A stretch of DNA of 64,000 nucleotides from Bradyrhizobium sp. 200. Its GTDB lineage: Bacteria; Pseudomonadota; Alphaproteobacteria; Rhizobiales; Xanthobacteraceae. The DNA lies in assembly GCF_023100945.1 (NCBI RefSeq), contig NZ_CP064689.1:1842001-1906000 (forward strand). Direction: 5' to 3'. Under the pieces are notes generated by a model. That model did no database searches. It had not been told where the DNA came from and saw only the letters and a list, made by a program, of their open reading frames with translations. Below, piece after piece: positions 40,979 through 51,705 of this stretch (position 1 is its first letter; every line of letters starts with the position of its first letter). The position numbers were made by a program, and so were the translations under genes.

Positions 40979-42726
40979 CCGGCCGGGCGCTCACCAGCAT
41001 CAAGCGGCCCGCGGAGCCGTGGCGGCAGCGGCTGATCCGCAGCCTGCTCTACGGGCGCAACGTCGATCGCGCCGTCAAAGCCCGGGCCCGGGTCGGATTG
41101 GCGATCCTGCTGTTCGCGGCGATCTATGCGGTGCTGGCCGGACGTCTGGTGATGTTCGCGGTCGGCGCCGACAGCCACGGCGCGCGCCGCGCCGGCTCGC
41201 AGGACGCGATTGCGACCGCGCGGCCCGATATCGTCGACCGCAATGGCGAGGTGCTGGCGACCGACGTCAAGGCGCCGAGCCTGTTCGGCGAACCCAGGCG
41301 CATCATCGACAAGGACGAGGCGATCGAACTCCTGACCGCGGCACTGCCGGACCTCGACGAAGCGGAGGCGCGCACGCGCCTGTCGTCGCGCAAGGGCTTT
41401 GTCTGGCTGAAGCGCGAGATCACGCCAAAGCAGCAGCATGACATCCACAAGCTCGGCATTCCCGGCATCGGCTTCCTGCGCGAGAACAAGCGGGTCTATC
41501 CGACCGGCGCCGCGGTCGCGCATCTGATCGGGCTCGTCAACATCGACAACCAGGGCATCGCCGGGATGGAGAAGTGGCTGGACAATAACGGTCTGGCCGA
41601 TCTGCACCGCGCCGGCTTTGCCACCGATCGCCTGCAGCGCCCGGTGGAACTGTCGATCGACCTGCGCGTCGAACATGCGCTGCGCGACGAATTGCTGAAG
41701 GCGAAAGAGAAGTACAAGGCCAAGGCAGCTTCCGGCCTCGTCTCCAATGTCAGGACCGGCGAGATCGTAGCCCTGGTGTCGCTGCCGGATTTCGATCCCA
41801 ACAATCCGAAGGAGGCGCACGATCCCGAGCGCATCAACCGCCTGACCACGGGCGTGTTCGAAATGGGCTCGACCTTCAAGGCGCTGACGCTGGCGATGGC
41901 GCTGGATTCCGGCAAGGCCAACCTCAACACGCTCTATGACGGGCGCGGGACGCTGAAGTTCGGCAAGTTCACCATTCACGACACCCATCCGGTCGGCCGC
42001 GCGATCACGCTGTCGGAAGTGTTTACGTTCTCCTCGAACGTCGGCGCGGCCAAGATCGCGCTGGCGCAGGGCGTCGACGCACACAAGGCCTTCCTGAAGA
42101 AGCTCGGCCAGATGGACCGCCTGCGCACCGAACTGCCTGAAAGCGCCTCGCCGATCGTGCCGAAGCGCTGGAGCGAACTCAACACCATTACGATCTCGTT
42201 CGGCCACGGCATCGCGGTGGCGCCGCTGCAGGCGGTGATGGGCATCAACGCCTGCATCAATGGCGGTCTCCTGATCCCGCCGACCTTCCTCAAGCGCTCG
42301 GAAGAGGAAGCGCGGGCCATGGCCAAGAGGGTGCTCAGGCCGGAAACCTCCGACAAGATGCGCTATCTGATGCGGCTGAACGCGGAAATTGGAACCGCCA
42401 AAAAGGCCGACGTGAAGGGCTACTACATCGGCGGCAAGACCGGCACCTCGGAAAAGGTCGTCAACGGGCGCTATTCCAAGAAGCAGGTGCTCAACTCCTT
42501 CACCGCGATCATTCCAGCCGACAACCCGCAGTATCAGTTGCTGGTGATGCTGGATGAGCCGAAAGCGCTGCCGGAAACCCACGGCTTCATCACCTCGGGC
42601 TGGAACGCGGTGCCGACCGGCGGCAAGGTGATTGCCCGTATAGGCCCGCTTCTGGGCATCGAACCGCGCTTCGATCTGCCGCCGTCCGACCGCCTTATTC
42701 TTGCGGCATCGAGGACAACCCAGTAA
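40975..42726 (+). CDS. ftsI: Peptidoglycan transpeptidase FtsI (PBP3)
   Basis: This gene encodes 583 residues. A cytoplasmic N-terminus of about 45 residues precedes a TM helix ([20 protein letters not shown]), then the pedestal domain ([32 protein letters not shown]) and the transpeptidase domain with STFK (catalytic Ser), SSN and KTGTSEK. It cross-links septal peptidoglycan together with FtsW. The start overlaps ftsL's stop. Confidence 0.96.
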   Translation: MTGRALTSIKRPAEPWRQRLIRSLLYGRNVDRAVKARARVGLAILLFAAIYAVLAGRLVMFAVGADSHGARRAGSQDAIATARPDIVDRNGEVLATDVKAPSLFGEPRRIIDKDEAIELLTAALPDLDEAEARTRLSSRKGFVWLKREITPKQQHDIHKLGIPGIGFLRENKRVYPTGAAVAHLIGLVNIDNQGIAGMEKWLDNNGLADLHRAGFATDRLQRPVELSIDLRVEHALRDELLKAKEKYKAKAASGLVSNVRTGEIVALVSLPDFDPNNPKEAHDPERINRLTTGVFEMGSTFKALTLAMALDSGKANLNTLYDGRGTLKFGKFTIHDTHPVGRAITLSEVFTFSSNVGAAKIALAQGVDAHKAFLKKLGQMDRLRTELPESASPIVPKRWSELNTITISFGHGIAVAPLQAVMGINACINGGLLIPPTFLKRSEEEARAMAKRVLRPETSDKMRYLMRLNAEIGTAKKADVKGYYIGGKTGTSEKVVNGRYSKKQVLNSFTAIIPADNPQYQLLVMLDEPKALPETHGFITSGWNAVPTGGKVIARIGPLLGIEPRFDLPPSDRLILAASRTTQ

Positions 42727-42773
42727 GGCGTAATATCACGCGCGCCTCGCTGCGCCGGCCGGACTGGAGCAAG

Positions 42774-44234
42774 ATGAAACTTCGCGACCTCTTCAGCGAT
42801 GAAGCTGCGATCGAGCCGCAGGCGGAAGCTGTCGATGTGAAAGGCCTTAGCGTCGACAGCCGCGCGGTGAAGCCGGGCGACCTGTTCTTTGCGCTCGCCG
42901 GCAGCAAGACCGACGGCTCGCGCTTCGTCGATTCGGCGATACAGGCGGGTGCGGTCGCGGTAGCCGGTGACCATGCGCCGGCCGGCGGCCTCCGCGTGCC
43001 GTTCATCGTCACGCCAAATCCGCGCCGCGCGCTGGCGCTGGCGGCGGCGAGATTCTATCCGCGTCAGCCCGCGACAACAGCGGCGGTGACCGGGACCAGC
43101 GGCAAGACGTCAGTGGCCGCGTTTACGCGCCAGATCTGGGAACGACTCGGCCATGCCGCCGCCAGCATCGGCACCATCGGCCTCGTTTCGCCGAAGCGCA
43201 CGGTGTACGGCTCGCTGACGACGCCGGACCCGATCGCGCTGCACAGGCAGCTCGACGAAATCACGGGTGACGGCGTCACGCATCTGGCTTTTGAGGCGTC
43301 CTCGCATGGGCTCGACCAGTTCAGGCTCGACGGCGTACGCATCGCCGCCGGCGGCTTCACCAATCTCACCCGCGACCACATGGACTATCATCCCGACGTC
43401 GGGCATTACCTCGCTGCCAAGCTGCGGCTGTTCCGCGATCTCGTTGCACCCGACGGCGCGGCGGTGATCTCGGCCGATCATGATTGCTCACCGGAAGTGA
43501 TCGACGCGGCGAGGTCACGATCCCTGCGGATTATCGCCGTCGGCCGCAACGCGGATGGCACCGGTGAAGGCATCCGCCTTGTTGGTGCTGCGGTCGAAGG
43601 ATATGCGCAGAATCTTGCACTGGTACATCGCGGGCGCAGTTACACCGTCAAGCTGCCGCTGGTCGGCGAATTCCAGATCGAGAACGCGCTGGTCGCCGCC
43701 GGGCTCGCGATCGGGACCGGCAGCGAGCCGGGTGCTGTGCTGGCTGCGCTCGAACATCTCGAGGGCGCCAAGGGGCGGCTGGAGCGGGTCGGCGAACACA
43801 ATGGCGCGCCGATCTTTGTCGATTACGCGCACAAGCCGGATGCGCTGGCGAAGGCGCTGCAGGCGCTGCGACCTTACGCGAAGCGCAAGCTCGTCGTCGT
43901 CTTCGGGGCCGGCGGCGACCGCGACGCCGGCAAGCGCCCGATCATGGGCGCGATCGCAGCCGAGAATGCCGATCATGTCATCGTCACCGACGACAATCCG
44001 CGCAGCGAAGATCCCGAAACGATCCGCGCCGCCATTCTGGCGTCGGCGAAGGGCGCAAGCGACATCGGCGATCGCACCGAGGCGATCAGGGCAGGGATAG
44101 CGGCGCTGCAGCCCGGCGATGCGCTGCTGATCGCCGGCAAGGGGCACGAGACCGGCCAGATCGTCGGCGACAAGGTGTTGCCGTTCAGCGATCACGAGGC
44201 GGTGGCGGCCGCGCTGGCAACGAGGGTGGCATGA
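42774..44234 (+). CDS. murE: UDP-MurNAc-L-Ala-D-Glu:meso-diaminopimelate ligase
   Basis: This gene encodes 486 residues. Mur ligase domains in order: N-terminal UDP-binding ([20 protein letters not shown]), central ATPase with P-loop TGTSGKTS and [15 protein letters not shown], and C-terminal domain with the diaminopimelate-recognition motif DNPR ([11 protein letters not shown]). DNPR indicates meso-DAP rather than lysine. [16 protein letters not shown] [12 protein letters not shown] is the usual link. The last bases overlap murF. Confidence 0.96.
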   Translation: MKLRDLFSDEAAIEPQAEAVDVKGLSVDSRAVKPGDLFFALAGSKTDGSRFVDSAIQAGAVAVAGDHAPAGGLRVPFIVTPNPRRALALAAARFYPRQPATTAAVTGTSGKTSVAAFTRQIWERLGHAAASIGTIGLVSPKRTVYGSLTTPDPIALHRQLDEITGDGVTHLAFEASSHGLDQFRLDGVRIAAGGFTNLTRDHMDYHPDVGHYLAAKLRLFRDLVAPDGAAVISADHDCSPEVIDAARSRSLRIIAVGRNADGTGEGIRLVGAAVEGYAQNLALVHRGRSYTVKLPLVGEFQIENALVAAGLAIGTGSEPGAVLAALEHLEGAKGRLERVGEHNGAPIFVDYAHKPDALAKALQALRPYAKRKLVVVFGAGGDRDAGKRPIMGAIAAENADHVIVTDDNPRSEDPETIRAAILASAKGASDIGDRTEAIRAGIAALQPGDALLIAGKGHETGQIVGDKVLPFSDHEAVAAALATRVA

Positions 44235-45628
44235 GCACGACGCCGTTGTGGACGATTGCCGAAGTCGCGCGAGCGCTCGGGCTATCCGGCGACTATCCGG
44301 ATACGCCGATTGATTTCATCACGCAGGATAGCCGCCTGGTGAAACCGGGCTGCCTGTTCGTGGCGCTGAGCGGCACGCCCAGCGGCGGCTTCATCTCCAG
44401 CTTCGCCAGCGCGCGCGACGGCTGGGATTTTGCCGACAAGGCGCAAGCCGCCGGCGCCGTCGCGATGATCGTTCCGCACCGGATCGACGGCGTGAGCGTT
44501 CCGCAGTTGATCGTCAAGGACACGCTGATGGATGGCCTGTGGCGGCTTGCGCGCGCTGCGCGGGCGCGGTTTACCGGCCCGGTGATCGGCCTGACCGGCA
44601 GCGCCGGCAAGACCAGCACCAAGGAATTTCTCGCCGCGTATCCGAACGCCTATGCCAGCCCGAGCAGTTTCAACAATTTCTGGGGTGTGCCGCTGACGCT
44701 GTGCAATGCCAGCCCAAAGGCGAGCGTGTGGGTCGTCGAAATGGGCATGAACCAGGCCGGCGAGATTGCACGGCTCAGTGAATTGACGAAGCCGACGGTC
44801 GCGCTGGTCGTGAACGTGCAACCGGTCCATCTGGAAAAGCTCGGCAGCCTGGAGGCGATCCGGCGCGAGAAGGTGAGCATCGCGCAAGGCTTACTAAGAC
44901 AAGGTCTGCCAAAGGGCGGCGTGCTGGTGCTGCCTCATGATGTCGAGGCGCCGGAATGGAACGGCAAGGTCGTTCGCTTCGGCGAAGCGTCAGAGGTGCG
45001 GGAACTGGAGCATGCGGCCGGGGGCGAAAGCTGGAACGTCGCCGCTGATGTGAACGGCAGGCCAATCGAATTCGGCCTGACGCCCGGCGCGCCGCATCGG
45101 CTGCAGAATGCATTGGCGGCGCTCGCGTCCATCCATGCCGCCGGCCTCGATCCCGCGGCGCTGGCAAAAGAGCTCAACCATGTCGGCATCATGACCGGCC
45201 GCGGTGTGGAGCAGGCGGCCCACGGCGTCACAGTGATCGACGACAGCTTTAACGGCAACCCGGCCAGCATGGTGGCCGCGCTTGGCAGCCTGAAGGCGCG
45301 GCCGGTGAAGGCCGGCCGGCGCATCGCCATTCTCGGCGACATGCTGGAATTGGGCACTGACGCGTCCGCCTATCACGAGAAGCTCGCTGGCGACCTGCCG
45401 GGCATCGACGGCGTCTACTGCGTCGGCCCGCTGATGCGCCATCTGTACGATCTCGTGCCGGCGGAGCGGGCGCTTGGCTGGCACGAAGACCCCGTCACGC
45501 TCGATCCCCGGGAAATCGCCGCATTGCTGCGGGACGGGGACGTGGTGGTCGTCAAGGGCAGCAAAAAGATGTTCTGGGTGAACAAGTTTGTGCCGAGGCT
45601 GCTGGCCGCCCTGCAGGCAAAGGCGTAA
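44231..45628 (+). CDS. murF: UDP-MurNAc-tripeptide:D-Ala-D-Ala ligase
   Basis: This gene encodes 465 residues. It has the MurF N-terminal domain (DSRLVKPGCLFVALSG), ATP-binding TGSAGKTSTKEF, VVEMGMNQAGEIARLSELT, and VIDDSFNGNPASMVAALGSL, which are MurF landmarks. It adds the D-Ala-D-Ala made by Ddl to complete UDP-MurNAc-pentapeptide. ATGA overlap with murE suggests translational coupling. A 194-bp gap without a gene follows before mraY. Confidence 0.96.
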   Translation: MSTTPLWTIAEVARALGLSGDYPDTPIDFITQDSRLVKPGCLFVALSGTPSGGFISSFASARDGWDFADKAQAAGAVAMIVPHRIDGVSVPQLIVKDTLMDGLWRLARAARARFTGPVIGLTGSAGKTSTKEFLAAYPNAYASPSSFNNFWGVPLTLCNASPKASVWVVEMGMNQAGEIARLSELTKPTVALVVNVQPVHLEKLGSLEAIRREKVSIAQGLLRQGLPKGGVLVLPHDVEAPEWNGKVVRFGEASEVRELEHAAGGESWNVAADVNGRPIEFGLTPGAPHRLQNALAALASIHAAGLDPAALAKELNHVGIMTGRGVEQAAHGVTVIDDSFNGNPASMVAALGSLKARPVKAGRRIAILGDMLELGTDASAYHEKLAGDLPGIDGVYCVGPLMRHLYDLVPAERALGWHEDPVTLDPREIAALLRDGDVVVVKGSKKMFWVNKFVPRLLAALQAKA

Positions 45629-45822
45629 ACTGGCCGCATTTCGCGGCCCCGTTGTCGCCGCGAGGCGCGATTCGTCAATACCCCATACATGCCATGCGTG
45701 ACCAAGATTTGCTTGGTTTGAGGATGAAAACGATTATCAAGGCGTTCCCGGAACGAACGCGTTCCCGGAGAGCGCTCCCGCCAAAGACGGCGCAACCAAG
45801 CCGCGTGATAGGGCCTACCTGA

Positions 45823-46929
45823 ATGTTTTACTGGCTGATCGAGCTTTCCAACACCGTCCCGGGTTTTGGCATCTTCCGCGGCTTCTTCAACGTGTTTCGC
45901 TACATCACCTTCCGCACCGGCGGGGCGATGGTGACCGGCGCGCTGTTCGTGTTCCTGTTCGGGCCCTGGATCATCGATCATCTGCGGCTCCGGCAGGGCA
46001 AGGGCCAGCCGATCCGCACCGACGGCCCGCAATCGCATCTGATCTCCAAGAAGGGCACGCCGACGATGGGCGGGCTGATGATCCTCTCGGGCCTCGTGGT
46101 CTCGACGCTGCTGTGGGCCAATCCGCTCAACCCCTATGTCTGGATCGTGCTGGCGGTGACGCTCGGCTTCGGCTTCGTCGGTTTCTACGACGACTATCTG
46201 AAGGTGACGAAACAGAGCCATAGCGGTTTCGCCGGCAAGCTGCGGCTGTTGATCGAAGCGGTGATTGCGATCGCGGCCTGCTACGCGCTGGTGCGGCTTG
46301 GCCGTGATGCGACATCGACATCGCTTGCGATCCCCTTCCTGAAGGACGTGGTGATCAATTTCGGCTGGTTTTTCGTGATCTTCGGCGCATTCGTCATCGT
46401 CGGCGCCGGTAACGCGGTGAACCTGACCGATGGTCTCGACGGGCTTGCGATCGTGCCGGTCATGATCGCCGCCGCCAGCTTCGGCATGATCTCGTATTTG
46501 ACCGGCAACGCGGTCTTCTCCGACTACCTGCAGATCAGGTACGTCGCCGGCACTGGCGAGCTCGCGGTGCTGTGCGGCGCAGTGCTCGGCGCCGGCCTCG
46601 GGTTCCTCTGGTTCAACGCACCGCCGGCCTCGATCTTCATGGGCGATACTGGCTCGCTCGCGCTCGGCGGCATGCTCGGTGCGACGGCCGTGGCGGTCAA
46701 GCATGAGATCGTGCTGGCCGTGATCGGCGGATTGTTCGTGCTCGAAGCCGTCTCCGTGATCGTGCAGGTGACCTCGTTCAAGCTGACCGGCAAGCGTGTA
46801 TTCCGGATGGCGCCGCTGCATCATCATTTCGAGCAGAAGGGCTGGACCGAGCCGCAGATCGTGATCCGGTTCTGGATCATCTCGGTAATGCTGGCGCTCG
46901 CCGGTCTCTCCACGCTGAAGCTGCGGTGA
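45823..46929 (+). CDS. mraY: Phospho-MurNAc-pentapeptide translocase
   Basis: This gene encodes 368 residues with ten TM helices. Conserved cytoplasmic motifs are [21 protein letters not shown] (the Asp pair), [31 protein letters not shown] and APLHHHFE (HHH motif). It transfers phospho-MurNAc-pentapeptide to undecaprenyl phosphate, making lipid I. The coding sequence is followed after 10 bases by murD. Confidence 0.97.
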   Translation: MFYWLIELSNTVPGFGIFRGFFNVFRYITFRTGGAMVTGALFVFLFGPWIIDHLRLRQGKGQPIRTDGPQSHLISKKGTPTMGGLMILSGLVVSTLLWANPLNPYVWIVLAVTLGFGFVGFYDDYLKVTKQSHSGFAGKLRLLIEAVIAIAACYALVRLGRDATSTSLAIPFLKDVVINFGWFFVIFGAFVIVGAGNAVNLTDGLDGLAIVPVMIAAASFGMISYLTGNAVFSDYLQIRYVAGTGELAVLCGAVLGAGLGFLWFNAPPASIFMGDTGSLALGGMLGATAVAVKHEIVLAVIGGLFVLEAVSVIVQVTSFKLTGKRVFRMAPLHHHFEQKGWTEPQIVIRFWIISVMLALAGLSTLKLR

Positions 46930-46939
46930 GCCGCGCGCG

Positions 46940-48340
46940 ATGATCCCCATCACTTCATTCGCGGGCAAGACGGTCGCCGTCTTCGGCCTCGGCGGTTCGG
47001 GCCTTGCGAGCTGCCACGCGCTGAAGGCCGGCGGCGCGGAGGTGATCGCGGGCGACGACAGTGCCGACAATATCGCCAAGGCGGCCCAGGCCGGCTTCAC
47101 CACCGCCGATCTGCGCACGGTGTCGTGGTCGAATTTTGCGGCGCTGATTTTGACGCCCGGCGCGCCGCTCACCCATCCGGCGCCGCATTGGTCCGTGCTG
47201 ATGGCGCGCCAGGCCGGCGTCGAGGTGATCGGCGACATCGAATTGTTCTGCAGGGAACGCCGTCGCCATGCGCCGGATGCGCCGTTCGTTGCGATCACCG
47301 GCACCAACGGCAAGTCGACCACAACAGCGCTGATCGCGCATCTGATTGATGTCGCCGGTTACGACACCCAGATGGGCGGCAATATCGGCACTGCGATCCT
47401 GTCGCTGGAGCCGCCGCGGATAGGACGCGTGCATGTGGTCGAAATGTCGTCCTACCAGATCGACCTTGCGCCGTCGCTAGATCCTTCCGTCGGCATTCTG
47501 CTCAACGTCAGCGAGGACCATATCGATCGCCACGGCACGCTGGAGCATTACGCCGCCGTGAAGGCGCGGCTGGTTGCCGGCGTGCAGCCGCAGGGCACCT
47601 CCATCGTCGGCGTCGATGACGGGTGGTGCCGCAACATCGCCGACCGGCTCGACCAGGCCGGCAAGCGCGTGGTGCGGATCTCCGTGAAGAACCCGCTGCC
47701 CGACGGCATCTATGTCGAACGCGAAACCGTCGTGCAGGCTTCCGGCGGCGCGCGCAATGAGGTCGCAAGATTGGGGGGCATCGGCTCGCTGCGCGGCCTG
47801 CATAACGCGCAGAATGCGGCATGCGCGTCGGCCTGCGCACTGGCGATGGGCATCTCCACAGATACCTTGCAAAACGGCCTGCGCAGCTTTCCCGGCCTCG
47901 CGCACCGCATGGAGCAGGTTGGCCGCCGCGGCAACGTGCTGTTCGTCAACGACTCCAAGGGTACCAATGCCGACGCCGCCGCGCATGCGCTGTCGTCGTT
48001 CGCCGATATCTTCTGGATCGCCGGTGGCAAGCCGAAGCAGGGTGGCATCACGGGTCTAACCGAATACTTTCCGCGTATCCGCAAAGCCTATCTGATTGGC
48101 GAGGCCGCGCAGGAGTTTTCCGGCACCCTCGGCGAGCGTGTGCCGCACGAGATTTCGGAGACGCTCGATGTCGCGGTCGCCAGCGCTGCGCGCGACGCAG
48201 AGGCGTCCGGGCTCGCCGATCCCGTGGTACTGCTATCACCCGCATGCGCCTCGTTCGACCAGTACCGCAACTTCGAAATCCGCGGCGCCAAGTTTCGCGA
48301 TCTGGTGACGGCGCTACCGGGTGTGAAGCCGGTGGTTTGA
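46940..48340 (+). CDS. murD: UDP-MurNAc-L-alanine:D-glutamate ligase
   Basis: This gene encodes 466 residues. The N-terminal Rossmann motif [18 protein letters not shown]-loop [44 protein letters not shown] and GGKPKQGG are typical of MurD. It adds D-Glu to UDP-MurNAc-L-Ala. After its stop the usual dcw order is interrupted by two genes that do not belong to cell division, before ftsW. Confidence 0.96.
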   Translation: MIPITSFAGKTVAVFGLGGSGLASCHALKAGGAEVIAGDDSADNIAKAAQAGFTTADLRTVSWSNFAALILTPGAPLTHPAPHWSVLMARQAGVEVIGDIELFCRERRRHAPDAPFVAITGTNGKSTTTALIAHLIDVAGYDTQMGGNIGTAILSLEPPRIGRVHVVEMSSYQIDLAPSLDPSVGILLNVSEDHIDRHGTLEHYAAVKARLVAGVQPQGTSIVGVDDGWCRNIADRLDQAGKRVVRISVKNPLPDGIYVERETVVQASGGARNEVARLGGIGSLRGLHNAQNAACASACALAMGISTDTLQNGLRSFPGLAHRMEQVGRRGNVLFVNDSKGTNADAAAHALSSFADIFWIAGGKPKQGGITGLTEYFPRIRKAYLIGEAAQEFSGTLGERVPHEISETLDVAVASAARDAEASGLADPVVLLSPACASFDQYRNFEIRGAKFRDLVTALPGVKPVV

Positions 48341-48406
48341 TTGTGATGGGTGGAGCTATCCTACACGCGCTGGCCTAATTTGGCTGCTCATGCTAGGCTA
48401 ATTGCC

Positions 48407-48733
48407 ATGGAAACTTCATTGGCCAGTGGCCTCCCCAAGGGATTTTTGTCTGAACTGGAGAAGAAGTTTTTCTGGTGGGAGCCTGTCGGTTCGCAGCCCC
48501 GGTCGGACACCAGAATCCTGGCCCAGGCGATGAGCATGGCGGGTTTCGAGGAGGTGCGGCGGCTGGAGCAAATGCTTGGCTATGATCGGCTTGTCGAGAC
48601 GATGCTTCGTGCCGAGCCGGGATGGATTGACGAGCGCTCATGGGAGTTTTGGCGTGGCCGCCTGATGCGGGCTACCGGTCGTTCGATACCCGATGCAGCT
48701 CCGGTAAGATGGTTCCATGTCGGGTCCGTTTGA
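48407..48733 (+). CDS. Small protein resembling the antitoxin-side partner of AbiEii-type nucleotidyltransferases (DUF6922-like)
   Basis: This gene encodes 108 residues. The pattern FLSELEKKFFWWEPV ... LAQAMSMAGFEEVRRLEQML ... GWIDERSWEFWRGRL resembles short proteins (DUF6922-like) encoded directly upstream of AbiEii/DUF1814 nucleotidyltransferase toxins. They begin with an F-W near the start and end in S-x-x-F-W-R. The 3' end overlaps the start of the next gene by 17 bp, as in such pairs. The partner is gone except for its first 25 codons (see next entry). A lone antitoxin-like remnant is therefore likely. Similarity is from memory of motif layout. Confidence 0.55.
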   Translation: METSLASGLPKGFLSELEKKFFWWEPVGSQPRSDTRILAQAMSMAGFEEVRRLEQMLGYDRLVETMLRAEPGWIDERSWEFWRGRLMRATGRSIPDAAPVRWFHVGSV

Positions 48734-50231
48734 CCCCCGGATCGAAATCCTTCCACCGGCGCAGAAAGAGATCTGGCCACAGCTTACTGCTCATGCTTCC
48801 TCACGCGCCCATGTTCGTTTCGCGGCTGCAGTCCTTTCGGCGACCTTCGCGCTTCATGCCGCCGCAGGCGCGGCTTCGGCGGCGTCCGACGGCGTGTCTC
48901 TCAGCGAGTCGACGATTTCGTGGAGCACCGTGACGTACGCGACCTCTGCGGAGAACGGATTTGTCAACGGGTCGCTCGACAAGAAGACCATCGTCGATCG
49001 CACGTTCAAGACTCACGTGCTCGAGAATCGTTACCTGAGGGTAACGCTCGTGCCCGAATTCGGTGGGCGCATTCTTTCCATCATCTACAAGCCGACCGAC
49101 CACGAACAGCTCTATCGCACGGAGGTAGGCGTGCCTTACGGGATGAAAGCCGGCAACTTTTATTACGACTGGCTGATGGTGTATGGCGGCATCTTCCCCA
49201 CCTTCCCGGATCCCGAGCATGGCAGGGCGTGGCTGAAGCCGTGGGATTTCAAGGTGGTGAAAGAGAGCGCCGGCGAAGTGACGGTGTCGATGTCGATCAA
49301 GGATGATGTCGCATATTCCGCAGCGCCAGCGCAGTTCTTCAAGGGGCCGACGGGCATCGAAGCAACTTACTATGTCACGCTGAAAGCCGATCGCGCTGCG
49401 CTCGATGCGCGCGTGGTGCTGAAAAATCCGACCGACAAGAGGGTCGACTACGAGTACTGGACGTGCACGACGCTGGCGCCGGGTTCGGACCCGAACAATC
49501 CCAAGACGACCGGCGGCGCCGAAATCGTCGCGCCGATCCAGGCCTACAGCACGCCCCGCTGGTCCGCCAATATTTCCGACGGTGACGAGAGCGCAGGCGC
49601 GGGCAGGAGCCGCTTCGAAAAACTGCGCTACTTCAGGAACTGGCCGACGATGGGCATCGCGTATGCGGCGCCCGATATGCAGGGCGGGAACTTTTGGGGT
49701 GTGATCAACCACGATAACGAAGAGGGGATCATCCGCATCGCTGACAATACGGTCACGCGGGGCCTGAAGATGTGGACGTGGGGGTTTCCGTCGTTCACGA
49801 ACGAAATCGACGCGCGCAAGGACCCGAACGAAGCGCGGCCTTACGTCGAATTATGGGCGGGCGTGTCGGACCAGTTTTTCCACCGCGCTCAGCTTCCCGC
49901 ACGCGGCGAAGTGTCTGTTACGGAGACCTACAGCCCGACCGTCGGCATGAGCAACGTGACGGATGCGAACGAGAATATCCTGATCAATTTCTCGGCCGCG
50001 GCCTCCGATGTGAATCTTCAGTTCTTCAGCATCGAACCGGCCACGCCGTTGCGCGTCACGTTGAAACGCGGCGATGCGATATTGTTCAACGATGCCGTGA
50101 AAGCCGATCCGAAAAACGGTAACCGCATTGCCGCGGCGATTCCTGCCGACGGCAGCGGCGAGCAGGTGCGGCTGACAATCACGACCGCAGACGGCAAAGA
50201 GCTGATCGCGGCCGAGACGAGAATAAAGTAG
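48717..50231 (+). CDS. Secreted DUF5107-like (galactose mutarotase-fold) protein fused to an AbiEii N-terminal stub
   Basis: This gene encodes 504 residues. Residues 1-25 (FDPRIEILPPAQKEIWPQL) match the start of AbiEii-type nucleotidyltransferases, not a secreted protein. A signal-peptide-like segment follows (about 32-57, AAAVLSATFALHAAAGAASA). Then comes a DUF5107-like/aldose epimerase-type beta-sandwich (about 80-400) with ENRYLRVTLVPEFGGRILSI and YDWLMVYGGIFPTFPDPEHG. No in-frame start exists between the stub and the signal, so a deletion has apparently joined them. The start used by the cell and whether export works are uncertain. It may act on carbohydrates; substrate unknown. Confidence 0.72.
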   Translation: MSGPFDPRIEILPPAQKEIWPQLTAHASSRAHVRFAAAVLSATFALHAAAGAASAASDGVSLSESTISWSTVTYATSAENGFVNGSLDKKTIVDRTFKTHVLENRYLRVTLVPEFGGRILSIIYKPTDHEQLYRTEVGVPYGMKAGNFYYDWLMVYGGIFPTFPDPEHGRAWLKPWDFKVVKESAGEVTVSMSIKDDVAYSAAPAQFFKGPTGIEATYYVTLKADRAALDARVVLKNPTDKRVDYEYWTCTTLAPGSDPNNPKTTGGAEIVAPIQAYSTPRWSANISDGDESAGAGRSRFEKLRYFRNWPTMGIAYAAPDMQGGNFWGVINHDNEEGIIRIADNTVTRGLKMWTWGFPSFTNEIDARKDPNEARPYVELWAGVSDQFFHRAQLPARGEVSVTETYSPTVGMSNVTDANENILINFSAAASDVNLQFFSIEPATPLRVTLKRGDAILFNDAVKADPKNGNRIAAAIPADGSGEQVRLTITTADGKELIAAETRIK

Positions 50232-50240
50232 TTTGATACC

Positions 50241-50322
50241 GATGGGTAGAGCGCAGCGAAACCCATCAACTTCGCCAACCGCAATTACCGCAATTGATGG
50301 GTATCGCTTCGCTCCACCCATC
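50241..50322. repeat. Palindromic repeat, 'GATGGG...ACCCATCA' family, copy 2
   Basis: The left arm GATGGGTAGAGCGCAGCGAA... and right arm ending CGCTCCACCCATC are inverted; the inner pair is ACCCATCAA/TTGATGGGT. It lies between the DUF5107 gene and ftsW, related to the copy at 17319-17395. Confidence 0.8.
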
Positions 50323-50425
50323 CGAAGGCGTTGCCTGATCCCTCAAAAGTTACCCGCCTCGTTAACCCCCTAGAAACCATCCTGCGCCACCAATGGGCGT
50401 TACCTCTGCCATTTTGGGGACGCCC

Positions 50426-51577
50426 ATGCTCGCCCGTGACCAACGCACGCCGTTTTCGGACTGGTGGTGGACCGTGGATAAGCTGCTGCTTGGCGCGATC
50501 ATGGCGCTGATGCTGGGCGGCGTCATCCTGTCGCTGGCGGCGAGCCCGCCGGTGGCGACCCGGATCGGGCTCGATCCGTTTCACTTCTTCAGCCGGCACA
50601 TGCTGTTCCTGCTGCCGTCCTTGATGGTGCTGATCGGGGTGTCGTTCTTGTCGCCCAAGCAGATCCGCCGTCTCGCGCTGCTGGTGTTCGTGGTGAGCAT
50701 CATCCTCATCGTGGCGACGCTTGTCTTCGGCGCCGAGGTGAAGGGCTCGCGGCGCTGGATCACGCTGCTCGGCCTCAACATCCAGGCTTCCGAATCCGCC
50801 AAGCCGGCCTTCGTCGTGATGGCGGCGTGGCTGTTTGCGGAATCGACCAGGCGGCCGGAAATGCCGGCGACTTCGATGGCGATGGTGCTGCTGTTGACGC
50901 TGGTGTCTCTCCTGGTGATGGAGCCTGATTTCGGCCAGACCATGCTGATCCTGATGGTGTGGGGCGCGCTGTTCTTTATTGCGGGCATGCGGATGATCTG
51001 GGTGGCCGGCCTCGCTGGCGTTGCCATGGCCGGATTGTTCGGCGCCTATCTTCTGGTCCCGCACGTCGCGGGCCGCATCAGGCGCTTCATGAACCCGGCT
51101 TCCGGCGACACCTTCCAGGTCGACATGGCAATGGAAGCGTTCTGGAACGGCGGCTGGTTCGGCCTTGGGCCCGGCGAGGGCATCGCCAAGCGCAGCCTGC
51201 CGGACAGCCATACCGACTTCGTGTTCGCGGTCGCCGCGGAAGAATTCGGCATCATTCTCTGTTTGGCGCTGGTCGCGCTGTTCGCTTTCGTCGTGATTCG
51301 CACGCTGACGCGCGCCTATGCCAGCGAGGACATGTTCGCGCGCTTTGCGGCCTCGGGGCTTGCGATTCTGTTCGGCGTGCAGGCGGCCATCAACATGGCG
51401 GTCAATCTGCAACTGATCCCCGCCAAGGGCATGACGCTGCCCTTCATCTCCTATGGTGGCTCGTCGATCATCTCGCTGGCCTACGGCGTCGGCATGATGC
51501 TGGCGCTGACGCGGCAGCGCCCACGCACGGAGGTGGAATCGATGAACGCGGCCGGCGTGGCGCGCGGATACGCTTGA
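50426..51577 (+). CDS. ftsW: Septal peptidoglycan glycosyltransferase FtsW
   Basis: This gene encodes 383 residues with about ten TM helices of the SEDS family. Motifs seen: KGSRRWITLLGLNIQASE (TM4 loop), MEPDFGQTMLI (catalytic Asp region), LPDSHTDFVFAVAAEEFG, and the C-terminal NLQLIPAKGMTLPFISYGGSSI. It polymerises lipid II at the septum with FtsI. ATG 50426 is favoured over the longer frame because GGGGA is six bases upstream. The usual preceding gene murD is 2 kb away. Confidence 0.96.
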   Translation: MLARDQRTPFSDWWWTVDKLLLGAIMALMLGGVILSLAASPPVATRIGLDPFHFFSRHMLFLLPSLMVLIGVSFLSPKQIRRLALLVFVVSIILIVATLVFGAEVKGSRRWITLLGLNIQASESAKPAFVVMAAWLFAESTRRPEMPATSMAMVLLLTLVSLLVMEPDFGQTMLILMVWGALFFIAGMRMIWVAGLAGVAMAGLFGAYLLVPHVAGRIRRFMNPASGDTFQVDMAMEAFWNGGWFGLGPGEGIAKRSLPDSHTDFVFAVAAEEFGIILCLALVALFAFVVIRTLTRAYASEDMFARFAASGLAILFGVQAAINMAVNLQLIPAKGMTLPFISYGGSSIISLAYGVGMMLALTRQRPRTEVESMNAAGVARGYA

Positions 51578-51601
51578 CGTAGCCGAAAAGACGCGCTTTT
51601 T

Positions 51602-51687
51602 CGTCATTGCGAGGAGCGGCAGCGACGAAGCAATCCATCTTTCCGTTCTGCCGCGCTATGGATTGCTTCGCTTCGCTCGCAATGACG
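51602..51687. repeat. Palindromic intergenic repeat, 'GCGAAGCAATCCA' family, copy 3
   Basis: The element is 86 bp, begins CGTCATTGCGAG and ends GCTCGCAATGACG. Its inner arms are GAAGCAATCCATC/TATGGATTGCTTC. It is lodged between ftsW and murG, 18 bases before the murG start codon, so it lies within the likely co-transcript leader. Confidence 0.9.
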
Positions 51688-51705
51688 GCTGCAAAGATTG
51701 TATCA

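Noticed and set aside
45415..47322. 635-codon minus-strand frame across murF/mraY/murD
   Set aside because: It covers three certain genes on the other strand; composition is shadow-like.
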